From assembly GCA_964548225.1 (NCBI GenBank), contig CAZJQP010000057.1:1-33931 (forward strand): a stretch of DNA of 33,931 nt, given 5' to 3'. Positions within the stretch are counted from its first letter, which is position 1, and each line of letters begins with the position of its first letter. This document shows, piece by piece, positions 22,515 to 30,369 of the stretch. The position numbers and the translations under genes are program-made. Source of the DNA: CALMEH01 sp964548225. GTDB taxonomy: Bacteria; Acidobacteriota; Blastocatellia; Pyrinomonadales; Pyrinomonadaceae. The notes under the pieces were generated by a model that was not told where the DNA came from, ran no database searches, and saw nothing but the letters and a program-made list of their open reading frames with translations.

Positions 22515-24050
22515 ATGAACAAATTCAAAAATATATTTTCGGTTTATTTGGCGGTTGGTTTAATGATGTTCGGTTTTGCCGCGAATCTTCACGCGCAAAA
22601 TCGTAATCAGCAAGATGTTCGAGTAATTTTGCGAAGTTTGAACTCGGAAATTGATGATTTTCGTTACAGTTTCGATGCGGAAATGAACCGCAATTCGGTT
22701 AATCGTAACGACAAAAATGCGATTAATAAAAACGTCAACAAACTCGAAGACGCAATCAGCGAATTTGACGGAAAATTTCAGCGCGGACGCGAAACTACAC
22801 GCGACGTTGGCGACATTTTGACGGAAGCAAAAGTTATAAATGAGTTTGTTTATCAACGAAATTTCGGTCAAAACGTCCAAACCGATTGGATGAATGTCCG
22901 TAACTTGCTCGACCGTTTGGCACAAAATTACGGCGTTTCGGGAAATTGGAACAACAGCAATTCGGTTTATTATCCGAACGTTAATTATTATTCAAACGGT
23001 TTGACCGGAACTTACGATTTGAATCAAAACCGCAGCGACAATGTGAATGATATTGTTGAGGATGCGAATGTTCAAACTGAAGAACAACGCCGCGATTTAG
23101 AAGAAAAACTCGACCCGGCGCAACAGATTGCTATTGACCTTCGCGGTAATCAAGTGATTATTGCTTCTTCAAAATCCGCACCGTTTTCCATCAATGCCGA
23201 TGGACGCGACCGCGAAATTACCTTGGATAACGGTCAAAAAGTCCGCGTTCGCGCAACACTTCGCGGACAGGAATTGACCATTTCTAGCCGCGACCGCGAT
23301 TACGATTACACAAGCGTCTATTCATCGCAAGACAACGGAAATTCGATGAAAGTTACGCGCCGGATTACGACGAGTTATTTGAATCAAACGATTTTTGCCG
23401 AAAGTTTTTACGGCAAATCGGATTCAGTGGCGCGGCTTGGGATTGATACGAATACGAATTCCGACGTTTATTCGAGCAACGACCAAGACGATTACCCGCA
23501 AACAACGACTACGAAAAACGGTGAGTTTATTGTGCCTTCGGGAACGGTTATTACCGGAACTTTGCAAAACGACATCAGCACGAAAGTTTCGCAAAACAAC
23601 GACCGCTTCAGTATGATTGTTGACCAGCCGAATCAATTTCGCGGCGCGGTTATCGAAGGTTATCTTTCAGGAATTCAGCGTTCGGGCAAAGCAACGGGAC
23701 GCTCAAAAATTACGTTTAATTTTGAACGAATTCGTCTGCCGAATGGGCAAACTTACGATTTTGCCGGAATTTTGCAAACCGTAACCGATGAAGAAGGAAA
23801 AACCGTTAAAGTGGACACCGAAGGCGTTGCCAAAGGCGGAAATCAAACGAAAACAACCGCGACACGCGGCGCAATCGGTGCAGGAATTGGTGCAATCATT
23901 GGCGCAATCGCCGGCGGCGGAAAAGGGGCGGCAATCGGCGCAATCATCGGCGGCGGTGCAGGCGCAGGCTCGGTTGTTTTGACCGGAAAAGAAGATTTGG
24001 AACTCAAACAAGGTTCGGCAATCTCCGTTCAATCAACTTCGCCACGATAG
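22515..24050 (+). CDS. Secreted protein with a C-terminal glycine zipper
   Basis: 511 residues from the ATG at 22515, which follows GGGAG at a good distance; an in-frame ATG at 22497 has none. The signal peptide ends near NLHAQN. The N-terminal part (40-140) is helical and Asn/Asp-rich. The middle (about 200-440) is beta-rich, with repeated polar turns and a segment FIVPSGTVITGTLQNDISTK reminiscent of TrbI/VirB10-like or DUF-type barrels. Near residues 450-490 there are many GxxxG units (GAIGAGIGAIIGAIAGGGKG and onward) capable of membrane insertion. The end (LKQGSAISVQ) is typical of such proteins. Probably exported to the envelope; no enzymatic motif. I do not recognise a named family. Confidence 0.75.
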   Translation: MNKFKNIFSVYLAVGLMMFGFAANLHAQNRNQQDVRVILRSLNSEIDDFRYSFDAEMNRNSVNRNDKNAINKNVNKLEDAISEFDGKFQRGRETTRDVGDILTEAKVINEFVYQRNFGQNVQTDWMNVRNLLDRLAQNYGVSGNWNNSNSVYYPNVNYYSNGLTGTYDLNQNRSDNVNDIVEDANVQTEEQRRDLEEKLDPAQQIAIDLRGNQVIIASSKSAPFSINADGRDREITLDNGQKVRVRATLRGQELTISSRDRDYDYTSVYSSQDNGNSMKVTRRITTSYLNQTIFAESFYGKSDSVARLGIDTNTNSDVYSSNDQDDYPQTTTTKNGEFIVPSGTVITGTLQNDISTKVSQNNDRFSMIVDQPNQFRGAVIEGYLSGIQRSGKATGRSKITFNFERIRLPNGQTYDFAGILQTVTDEEGKTVKVDTEGVAKGGNQTKTTATRGAIGAGIGAIIGAIAGGGKGAAIGAIIGGGAGAGSVVLTGKEDLELKQGSAISVQSTSPR

Positions 24051-24072
24051 TGTGATGATGGTGAGACTGTGA

Positions 24073-24117
24073 GACGAAGCGACGGCGAGATTTAATAAAT
24101 CCCGCCGTCGCTTCGTC
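24073..24117 (+). terminator. GC-rich stem-loop after the glycine-zipper gene
   Basis: GACGAAGCGACGGC (24073-24086) is the exact reverse complement of GCCGTCGCTTCGTC (24104-24117). Strong 14-bp stem with a 17-base loop, 23 bases after the stop; no U-tract follows. Confidence 0.75.
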
Positions 24118-24120
24118 GCT

Positions 24121-24149
24121 TTGTCCAAGCGTCATTATTGCGGTTTAAT
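24121..24149 (+). promoter_or_regulatory. Promoter giving a possibly leaderless transcript
   Basis: TTGTCC (24121-24126), a 17-base spacer and TTTAAT (24144-24149). The ATG at 24156 begins 6 bases after the -10, so transcription would start at or beside it. No Shine-Dalgarno sequence is seen. Confidence 0.45.
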
Positions 24150-24155
24150 AGTTGT

Positions 24156-24953
24156 ATGAAAATCTCCTTTGAGGAATTTGAAAATTACCGCGATAAAAAA
24201 TGGCGGCGCGAAGAAACCTTGAAAATCGAAACCGCACCGGAAGTCGAAGCGTTAGTCGAAGATCTGGGTTTTTGCTTAGGTTTGACAGATTCGCGGACGA
24301 ATTTGCCGAGCGTTTATATTGCCGTTTGCGGACGACGCGACGCGCACGCGCCGAAAAATGTGCAGAAAGATTACGAAATGAGTTTGGCTTGGACGCTCAA
24401 GGATGAAGTAATGATGCGCGGGAAAGTCTTTTACTCAAAATTGGTCAAAGGTCGTTCGATGTTTGTTGCCCCACGAATGATTAAATATTTCAATGCGATT
24501 TGGGGCGTTGCAAAAAAAGACGAAAGCGAAAAATTGTCGGCGGACGCACAAAAGGTTTTGAAAGTTTTGCGGAAAGAATGGGAAATGGCAACTTCTGATT
24601 TGCGCGAGGCGGCGAAGATTCACGAAAGAAAAAATTTGACAAAAGCCCTGGACGAACTGCAAAAATGTATGAAAGTTGTGCCGCAAGAAGTTCTTTATCA
24701 GCCGAAATTTACATACATTTGGACTTTGGCTGAAGCACGTTTCCCAAGGGAATTGTCCAAAAAAATCACACGCGAAGATGCCGTGCGCGAAATTGCCCGC
24801 AATTTTCTTAATTTGTGCGGACAAACCGCACTCGGCGAACTCTCAAAAGCGTTTGGTTTTCCGCGTTGGGAGGCGGGCAAGGCAAATCATCAGCTTGTAG
24901 CCGAAGGTTTTGCCGAAAGATTGACCACAGGAATTTATCGTCTGAAAGTGTAA
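24156..24953 (+). CDS. Possible AlkZ-related winged-helix protein
   Basis: A 265-residue basic, mostly helical protein. The end (GQTALGELSKAFGFPRWEAG then KANHQLVAEGFAERLTTGIY) looks like a winged helix with wing residues R-L-T-T-G-I-Y. The middle has an LRKEWEMATSDLREAA helix typical of the HTH_42/AlkZ-like family that contains DNA glycosylases such as YcaQ. The paired catalytic Q-x-Q motif of true AlkZ/YcaQ enzymes is not seen, so this may be a diverged, non-catalytic relative. The assignment is tentative. The ATG at 24156 is preferred; a start six codons upstream would read through the proposed promoter. Single gene. Confidence 0.5.
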   Translation: MKISFEEFENYRDKKWRREETLKIETAPEVEALVEDLGFCLGLTDSRTNLPSVYIAVCGRRDAHAPKNVQKDYEMSLAWTLKDEVMMRGKVFYSKLVKGRSMFVAPRMIKYFNAIWGVAKKDESEKLSADAQKVLKVLRKEWEMATSDLREAAKIHERKNLTKALDELQKCMKVVPQEVLYQPKFTYIWTLAEARFPRELSKKITREDAVREIARNFLNLCGQTALGELSKAFGFPRWEAGKANHQLVAEGFAERLTTGIYRLKV

Positions 24954-25121
24954 GCGAAAAATTTTACTGCAATGACGCAGAGTTTTTATGGTTTAGCTTT
25001 TTTAGCCAAATTTCCCGAAGATTACCAACCAAATAACCAATAAATCTTTGCGCCTCTTTGCCTTTGCCTCTGTGTGTTGAAAGAAAACTTGTCTAATCGT
25101 AAAAAAGCCGATTTTTGCCAT

Positions 25122-25150
25122 TTCATAAAGTCGGATTTTCGGTGTAAAAT
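25122..25150 (+). promoter_or_regulatory. Promoter giving a possibly leaderless transcript
   Basis: TTCATA (25122-25127), a 17-base spacer and TAAAAT (25145-25150). The ATG at 25157 is 6 bases after the -10, with no Shine-Dalgarno sequence. 24954-25121 holds only degenerate CTTTGCCT-type repeats. Confidence 0.45.
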
Positions 25151-25156
25151 TTTGAT

Positions 25157-25366
25157 ATGGTTGAAAAAACTGAACATAGCGAACCTAATAAAATAATAGA
25201 AAAAGCCGAATCAATCGGACAAATTATCATCGGTGAGGTCGAAAAAATCGGAGGGATTTTGACTGCTGACCCAATTACTCAAGCCGAAGGCGAATTTAAC
25301 ATCGCTGCAGGAACACTGCGAAATGAAAGCACGGAAGTTTTGGAAGAGACCGAAGAAGAAAATTAA
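25157..25366 (+). CDS. Small CsbD-like protein
   Basis: A 69-residue acidic peptide. The segment GQIIIGEVEKIGGILTAD then PITQAEGEFNIAAGTLRNES follows the CsbD pattern (G-x-x-K-x-x-G-x-L-T-x-D, then E-A-E-G-x-x-x-x-A-x-G). CsbD proteins are abundant general-stress proteins of unknown biochemical role. It is short, but the acidic frame, promoter spacing and stem-loop after the stop support a real gene. Cytoplasmic, no signal peptide. Alternative: a hypothetical protein unrelated to CsbD. Confidence 0.62.
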   Translation: MVEKTEHSEPNKIIEKAESIGQIIIGEVEKIGGILTADPITQAEGEFNIAAGTLRNESTEVLEETEEEN

Positions 25367-25372
25367 CTGCTG

Positions 25373-25420
25373 AAAACGCGAAAATATGTTAAAAAAATCT
25401 ATAAATCTTTCGCGTTTTTT
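25373..25420 (+). terminator. Stem-loop terminator after the CsbD-like gene
   Basis: AAAACGCGAAA (25373-25383) pairs with TTTCGCGTTTT (25408-25418), followed by more T. It begins 7 bases after the stop. Confidence 0.7.
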
Positions 25421-25448
25421 CTGCATTTCGCGGATCAAATAATCAATA

Positions 25449-26576
25449 ATGACAAAAAAAATATTCATTGCCGGTTCAGGCGGAATCGGCGAAGCTGCCG
25501 CGCTTTTGTTGCGTGAATGGTGCGAATTTGAAACGGAAATTTATCTTGGCGATATTTCCGAAAATAATTTGGCAAAAGCAAAGGATTTTGTAACGCAAAA
25601 TTCGTCAAAAACATCAAAAGTCGAAACAATTCTGATGAACGATGAAAATCAAGCTATGACAAATGCCTTTGAAAATTGCGAAGTTTTGCTTGATTGTTCG
25701 CCCGGCGGACTTGCACCAAAAATGGCGCGGTTTGCGAAAGATTTCAAAATGCACTATGCGAATTTGACCGAATACGTTGCCGAAACCGATGAAATTACCG
25801 CGCTTGCAAAAGATGCGGAAACAGGTTTTGTTTTGCAAACAGGTCTTGCGCCCGGATTTATCAATGTTTTGGCAATGTCGCTTTATCATCAATTTGTTAA
25901 AAATTATGAAAACGAAAACGTCGAACGAATTGGAATGAAAGTCGGCGCACTCACGGCACACGCGCACGAGCCGCATTTTTACGGTTTTACTTGGTCGCCG
26001 ATTGGTGTGGCAACGGAATATGTAAAAAATTCGCGTCTGATTCGAAACTCTGAAATCACTGAACGTCCGGCACTTTCCGAACGCGAAAAAATAATTATCG
26101 GAGCGCGAACTTACGAAGCCGATTTGACTTCGGGCGGTGCGGCAGATTTGCCTGACTTTTTTGCGGGAAAGGCTAAAGCCTTGGATTATAAGACTTTGCG
26201 CTATGTCGGTCATTACGATTGGGTTCAATCTATGGTGAAAAGTTTGCCGAATGACGAGAATTTACCGAACAAATTGCAAGACATAATGCTCCAAGAAATT
26301 CCTTCGGTTGAAGACGATTTGGTTTTGGTTCACGCTTCGGTTGATGGTTTCGATTCAAACAATCGCCGCCGAATGATTGAAAAAGCATTTTTTGTCGAAC
26401 CGTTGGAAATAAATGGAAAATCACTTCGGGCAATTCAAACGACAACTGCCGCACCGCTTTGCGAATCGGCAATGATGCTTTTGCAAGGAAATCTCAAAGG
26501 CGTAATTCTGCAAAGCCAAATCGTGCCTGATGAATTTATGAAAGGAAGTTTTGTGAGCAAAATCTACAAAGACTAA
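25449..26576 (+). CDS. Saccharopine dehydrogenase family protein
   Basis: A 375-residue NAD(P)-dependent reductase. The N-terminal Rossmann fold begins IFIAGSGGIGEAAALLL, with the dinucleotide motif GSGGIG at 9-14 and an acidic residue at the end of strand 2 (LGDIS) that favours NAD. Then come VLLDCSPG, the TEYVAETDEI segment, and the family's GLAPGFINVLA motif before the C-terminal catalytic-domain part. This family includes saccharopine and lysine-6-dehydrogenases and many uncharacterised homologues; the substrate is not clear. No Shine-Dalgarno sequence is visible before the ATG. It stands alone between two hairpins. Confidence 0.87.
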   Translation: MTKKIFIAGSGGIGEAAALLLREWCEFETEIYLGDISENNLAKAKDFVTQNSSKTSKVETILMNDENQAMTNAFENCEVLLDCSPGGLAPKMARFAKDFKMHYANLTEYVAETDEITALAKDAETGFVLQTGLAPGFINVLAMSLYHQFVKNYENENVERIGMKVGALTAHAHEPHFYGFTWSPIGVATEYVKNSRLIRNSEITERPALSEREKIIIGARTYEADLTSGGAADLPDFFAGKAKALDYKTLRYVGHYDWVQSMVKSLPNDENLPNKLQDIMLQEIPSVEDDLVLVHASVDGFDSNNRRRMIEKAFFVEPLEINGKSLRAIQTTTAAPLCESAMMLLQGNLKGVILQSQIVPDEFMKGSFVSKIYKD

Positions 26577-26587
26577 ACTTTCATTTT

Positions 26588-26672
26588 TTTGCCTGCGAAA
26601 CATAAGAAATAAACGAAAAAAAATCAAAATGTTTTGAAAATTTTCGTTACTTTCGTATGTTTCGCAGGCAAA
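26588..26672. repeat. Long inverted repeat before recG
   Basis: TTTGCCTGCGAAACATAAGA (from 26588) with the following AAATAAACGAAAA pairs with TTTTCGTTACTTTCG then TATGTTTCGCAGGCAAA (26641-26672), mostly perfect. It may end the upstream gene; its right arm overlaps the proposed recG promoter. Confidence 0.75.
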
Positions 26673-26688
26673 TTTTCTGTGTTAGAAT
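26660..26688 (+). promoter_or_regulatory. Promoter giving a possibly leaderless recG transcript
   Basis: TTTCGC (26660-26665), a 17-base spacer and TAGAAT (26683-26688). The ATG at 26696 lies 7 bases after the -10 and no Shine-Dalgarno sequence is seen. The -35 is weak. Confidence 0.4.
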
Positions 26689-26695
26689 CTACGCG

Positions 26696-29017
26696 ATGAA
26701 AATCAATCTAAACACGCCTTTAATCGAACTTCACCAATTCGATTTTATGAAATTGACGAACGCAATGTCGCGCAAATTGGCGACGGCGGTGGCAGTTTAT
26801 GCTTATAAAAATGATATTGGCGACGCAACGGTTGAAGACCTTTTGAATTATTTTCCGATGCGTTATGAAGACCGTTCGAATTTTATTCAGATTGATGAAT
26901 TGACGATTGATACCGAGGCATCGGTTGAATTATTTGTTCGAGTTTCGGGCGGTTTCAAAGTTGGCAAAAACCGAAGCCCGAAAGCTCCGCCACTTTATAT
27001 TTTTGAAATCACGGCGGGCGATGCGGAAAGAACGCGCAAGCCTGTGGTTGTTTGGTGGTTCGTTTCCGGCAAACAGGCGCATCGGATTATCAATTATTAT
27101 CAATCACGTTTTTCACGCGGCACACGCTTTGTCGCTTACGGAAAATGGGAATGGGACGCACGGCGCAATACTTTTTCTTTAAGATTAAACAAGCCGGACG
27201 AACTCGAAATTTTGCCTTCCGATGTTGATTACAACGAATTCGGGTTGCTTAAAAATCTTGATTCGGACGAACCCGAAAACCAAAATCCAAAGAATAAAGC
27301 CCAAGAAGAAGACGATTTTTTAGAAGACACCGAAAACCCCGAATTTGCGATGATTCACAGCGGACGGCACGTTCCCGTTTATCGAAAACTCGGACAATTT
27401 CAAACGAAACGCTTACGCGAAATTGTTTTTTCGGTGCTTGAAAATCTTGATAAATTGTCGGTTAAAGATAATTTACCGGCAGATTTGATTGACCGGCAAA
27501 AACTCGTTTCGCGTGTTCAGGCAATCAAAGAAATTCATTTTCCGCCTGAAAACTCTTTAATTTCAGAATACGCAATGGCGCGGAGCAACGCGCATAAACG
27601 TCTGATTTTTGAAGAATTTTTCTGGGTTTCGTTTGCGCTTCAACTAAAACGCGGCGACCGCACGAAAGAACCGAAAGGCACAATTATCGAAATTTCACCG
27701 AAAACCTTTGAACGCATCGAAAAATTATTGCCTTTTACTTTAACAAATGCTCAACAGAGAGTTATTGACCGAATTTTCGATGATATGCAGTCGAACGCAC
27801 CAATGAATCGTCTAGTTCAAGGCGATGTCGGAAGTGGCAAAACAATTGTTGCGTTTTTGGCGATGTTTGCGGCGATGGAAAACGGCTATCAATCCGCGCT
27901 GATGGCTCCAACCGAAATTCTTGCCGAACAACACGCGAGAAATGCGAAAAAATTATTTGCTGTCACGCCTTATAAAGTTGATTTGCTTGTTGGAAGTTTG
28001 AAAGCCTCTGAAAAACGAAAAGTGCAAAAAGCAATTGCTGATGGCGAAATACACGCCGTTATCGGAACTCACGCAATTATTCAAGATGCCGTCGAATTTG
28101 AAAAATTAGGGTTAGCAGTCGTTGACGAACAGCATCGTTTTGGTGTTCTGCAACGCGCCGAACTTCGTGCGCGAGGCTATAATCCGGATATTTTAGTGAT
28201 GACGGCAACGCCGATTCCGCGCAGTTTGGCGATGACGGTTTATGGAGATTTGAATGTTTCGGTGATTGACGAACTTCCGCCCGGAAGAACTCCGATTAAA
28301 ACGGTCGTTGTCGGCGAAGATCAAAGAAACGGCGTTTATAAAGGCATTGAGCGCGAAATAAATCTTGGTCGGCAAGTTTATGTTGTTTATCCTCTGATTG
28401 AAGAATCCGAAAAATTAGATTTGAAAGCGGCGACGATGATGTTTGAGGAATTGCGCGATAAAATTTTTCCGAATTTTCGTGTCGGGCTTTTGCACGGCAA
28501 AATGAAAGCGGCAGAAAAAGAAGCGATTATGCAAGAATTTATCGCCGGAAATTTGAATATTCTGGTTTCGACAACCGTTATCGAAGTCGGGGTTGATGTT
28601 CCGAACGCGAGTTTGATGATTATCGAACACGCCGAAAGATTCGGATTATCACAACTTCACCAACTTCGCGGGCGCGTAGGGCGCGGTGCGGAACAATCAT
28701 TTTGTGTTTTGCTGACCGGCGATAAAAAAACTGCGGTCGCAAAAGAAAGGCTCGGAATTATGGAAGAAACGACTGACGGTTTCAGAATCGCCGAAAAAGA
28801 TTTGGAAATTCGCGGGCAAGGCGAGATTCTCGGCACACGGCAATCGGGTGTGCAAACATTCAAAATCGGCAATATTATCCGCGATTTGGAGATTTTAGAA
28901 TCCTCACGCAAGGAAGCCGAACTGTATTTATCGCAAAAACGTCTGTCGAACGAAACCGCAAATTTAATCGAAATTACCCGCAAAGATTCGCGTTTTCGGC
29001 TGGTTGGAATTGGTTGA
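26696..29017 (+). CDS. recG: ATP-dependent DNA helicase RecG
   Basis: A 773-residue superfamily 2 helicase that rescues stalled replication forks and branch-migrates junctions. Walker A GDVGSGKT is at 376-383, the DEQH box at 477-480, then TATPIPRSL, STTVIEVGVDVPNA, and QLRGRVGRG for the later motifs. The N-terminal wedge (OB-fold) region is present, starting LNYFPMRYEDRS. An acidic low-complexity insertion (about residues 188-218, DSDEPENQNPKNKAQEEDD) lies between wedge and helicase core. The ATG at 26696 is used; an upstream in-frame ATG at 26657 would read through the inverted repeat and promoter. Complete and single-gene. Confidence 0.95.
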   Translation: MKINLNTPLIELHQFDFMKLTNAMSRKLATAVAVYAYKNDIGDATVEDLLNYFPMRYEDRSNFIQIDELTIDTEASVELFVRVSGGFKVGKNRSPKAPPLYIFEITAGDAERTRKPVVVWWFVSGKQAHRIINYYQSRFSRGTRFVAYGKWEWDARRNTFSLRLNKPDELEILPSDVDYNEFGLLKNLDSDEPENQNPKNKAQEEDDFLEDTENPEFAMIHSGRHVPVYRKLGQFQTKRLREIVFSVLENLDKLSVKDNLPADLIDRQKLVSRVQAIKEIHFPPENSLISEYAMARSNAHKRLIFEEFFWVSFALQLKRGDRTKEPKGTIIEISPKTFERIEKLLPFTLTNAQQRVIDRIFDDMQSNAPMNRLVQGDVGSGKTIVAFLAMFAAMENGYQSALMAPTEILAEQHARNAKKLFAVTPYKVDLLVGSLKASEKRKVQKAIADGEIHAVIGTHAIIQDAVEFEKLGLAVVDEQHRFGVLQRAELRARGYNPDILVMTATPIPRSLAMTVYGDLNVSVIDELPPGRTPIKTVVVGEDQRNGVYKGIEREINLGRQVYVVYPLIEESEKLDLKAATMMFEELRDKIFPNFRVGLLHGKMKAAEKEAIMQEFIAGNLNILVSTTVIEVGVDVPNASLMIIEHAERFGLSQLHQLRGRVGRGAEQSFCVLLTGDKKTAVAKERLGIMEETTDGFRIAEKDLEIRGQGEILGTRQSGVQTFKIGNIIRDLEILESSRKEAELYLSQKRLSNETANLIEITRKDSRFRLVGIG

Positions 29018-29024
29018 AGAAAGT

Positions 29025-29115
29025 CTAAAAGTGAAAAAGCGGAAATGTGAAAAAATTTAGGTGTGTTTATTTTGAGCATCCTTTTTCACTTTTTCGCTTT
29101 TTTCACTTTTTTCGG
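29025..29115. repeat. Inverted repeat after recG
   Basis: AAAGTGAAAAAGCGGAAATG and GTGAAAAAAT (29028-29056) are partly complementary to CTTTTTCACTTTTTCGCTTT and TTTCACTTTTTT (29081-29112). The repeat units are about 7-13 bases (GTGAAAAA). Probably the recG terminator. The rest of the 29018-29334 gap holds the promoter at 29207. Confidence 0.6.
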
Positions 29116-29206
29116 TCAATTTGAACGGAAATTTTAAAAATTATCAAAATATATTATCACTCAGCGTTTTTCAATAAACATTTTCGGGGGATTTGTGCAT
29201 TTTTGC

Positions 29207-29235
29207 TTTACATTTGAATTCAGAACAAATAAAAT
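29207..29235 (+). promoter_or_regulatory. Sigma-70-type promoter of the RsmD-like gene
   Basis: TTTACA (29207-29212), a 17-base spacer and TAAAAT (29230-29235), 5 of 6 matches in each hexamer. It leaves an untranslated leader of roughly 90 bases before the ATG at 29335. Confidence 0.6.
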
Positions 29236-29334
29236 TCACGGTAAAAGAACTTCCAAATTTTTTTGAAAAACATCCCAATAATTCAATCGTGTAGAAGCTA
29301 GATTCCGCTTTAGTGAATCAATCTGGATAATAAA

Positions 29335-30267
29335 ATGGACACTCGACGACCAACAAACAACACAAACAAGCCCTATACCCGCAAGCCCTATCAAAAAAGA
29401 GAAGGTGAAAGAAATTTCGGCGACCGTAAATTTCAACCGCGGGATAACAGGTTCCAACCGCGTGAAGGCGGAAGCGAAAGAGGTCAGGAGCGCGACAATC
29501 GTTTTCAAAGCCGCGATAACCGATACCAAGACCGTGATAACCGATTTCAATCTCGGGATAATCGCTTTCAAAGCCGCGATAATCGTTTTCAAAACCGCGA
29601 CGGCAAATTTCAACCGCGAAATGACCGTTTTCAAGGCAAAAAGCGATTTCCGCCGAAGAGCGGCAAATCATTTAAGCCGTGGGAAAAAGATAATCGTCCG
29701 CGCCTTGTTTCCGATTTGCAAGTTACGGACGGCAAACTTCGCGGAAAATATTTGGCAACAACCACAATTCCAAGTATTAAAATGAGTTCCCGCCGGGTTC
29801 GTGAAGCACTTTTCAAGGCACTTTACAGAAAAATCCGTGCATCGAGGTTTCTCGATTTATGCGCGGGAACGGGCGCAATCGGCATCGAAGCCATCTCGCG
29901 GGGCGCGATGGTGGCAACCTTTGTCGAGCGTTCGGCGCGGATGACCACCTTGATAAAGAAAAATATGGAAGCCTGCGAAATCAAAACCGGACACGGCGAA
30001 GTCGTGGAAGGCGAAGTCGTGCCGTTTCTTAAACAGATGGCAAAACGCCGCCGGTTTTGGGACGTAGTTTTCTTCAATCCGCAGCCGGAATCCGACACCA
30101 CAGAAATTGTTAAATATTTAAGTCGCGGCGCAGGCATAAAACCGCACGGCGTTTTGGTTATCGAACATCATTCGGATACGTTTTTTCCTGAAAGAATGGG
30201 CGTGATGAAACGTTGGCGCGTAATTGTTCTGGGCGAAACGACTTTGAGTTTTTACGATAGAAAGTAA
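29335..30267 (+). CDS. RsmD-family paralogue with an Arg-rich repeat tail and a lost catalytic motif
   Basis: 310 residues. Residues 1-120 are low-complexity, basic and probably disordered, with seven units of the RDNRFQS kind at 53-101. Residues 125-310 are an RsmD-like methyltransferase fold: K-M-S-S-R-R-V-R-E-A-L-F replaces the usual R-P-T-S-D-R-L-R-E-T-L-F, the SAM loop LDLCAGTGAIGIEA (173-186) is kept, and the end RRWRVIVLGETTLSFYDRK (approximately) follows RsmD. Motif IV, DPPY in true RsmD, here reads NPQP (248-251), so base methylation is unlikely. It is followed 102 bases later by an intact RsmD, its evident parent. It could bind RNA or ribosome parts as a pseudo-enzyme, chaperone or partner of RsmD; this is inference. 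Confidence 0.82.
   Translation: MDTRRPTNNTNKPYTRKPYQKREGERNFGDRKFQPRDNRFQPREGGSERGQERDNRFQSRDNRYQDRDNRFQSRDNRFQSRDNRFQNRDGKFQPRNDRFQGKKRFPPKSGKSFKPWEKDNRPRLVSDLQVTDGKLRGKYLATTTIPSIKMSSRRVREALFKALYRKIRASRFLDLCAGTGAIGIEAISRGAMVATFVERSARMTTLIKKNMEACEIKTGHGEVVEGEVVPFLKQMAKRRRFWDVVFFNPQPESDTTEIVKYLSRGAGIKPHGVLVIEHHSDTFFPERMGVMKRWRVIVLGETTLSFYDRK
29491..29637 (+). repeat. Seven 21-bp units coding for RDNRFQS heptapeptides
   Basis: Seven contiguous units, each CGxGAxAAxCGxTTxCAAxxx, encoding RDNRFQS, RDNRYQD, RDNRFQS, RDNRFQS, RDNRFQN, RDGKFQP and RNDRFQG. The period is the same 21 bp as the non-coding arrays at 11055 and 33799, although the sequence differs. Differences are partly at third positions. 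Confidence 0.9.
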
Positions 30268-30272
30268 TTGGG

Positions 30273-30367
30273 TTTTGACCTTTGATTTTTGATTTTTGAT
30301 TATTTTGACTAACTTCAAAATTAAAAACAAGAACAAAATCAAAGGTCAAAAATCAAAGGTCAATCAC
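30273..30367. repeat. TTTTTGA heptamer inverted repeat before rsmD
   Basis: Units TTTTTGA / CTTTGAT (30281-30300) face their reverse complements (AAAATCAAAGGTC, AAAAATCAAAGGTC, 30334-30362) across about 30 bases. It fills the gap between the two RsmD-family genes and ends 8 bases before the rsmD ATG. Confidence 0.82.
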
Positions 30368-30369
30368 TA

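Noticed and set aside
26657..26695. Upstream ATG for RecG
   Set aside because: The extra 13 residues come from the inverted repeat and promoter region and are not RecG-like.
29236..29671. Antisense frames over the RDNRFQS repeat
   Set aside because: The 21-bp repeat keeps all frames open; the sense frame continues into a methyltransferase fold while the antisense ones do not.
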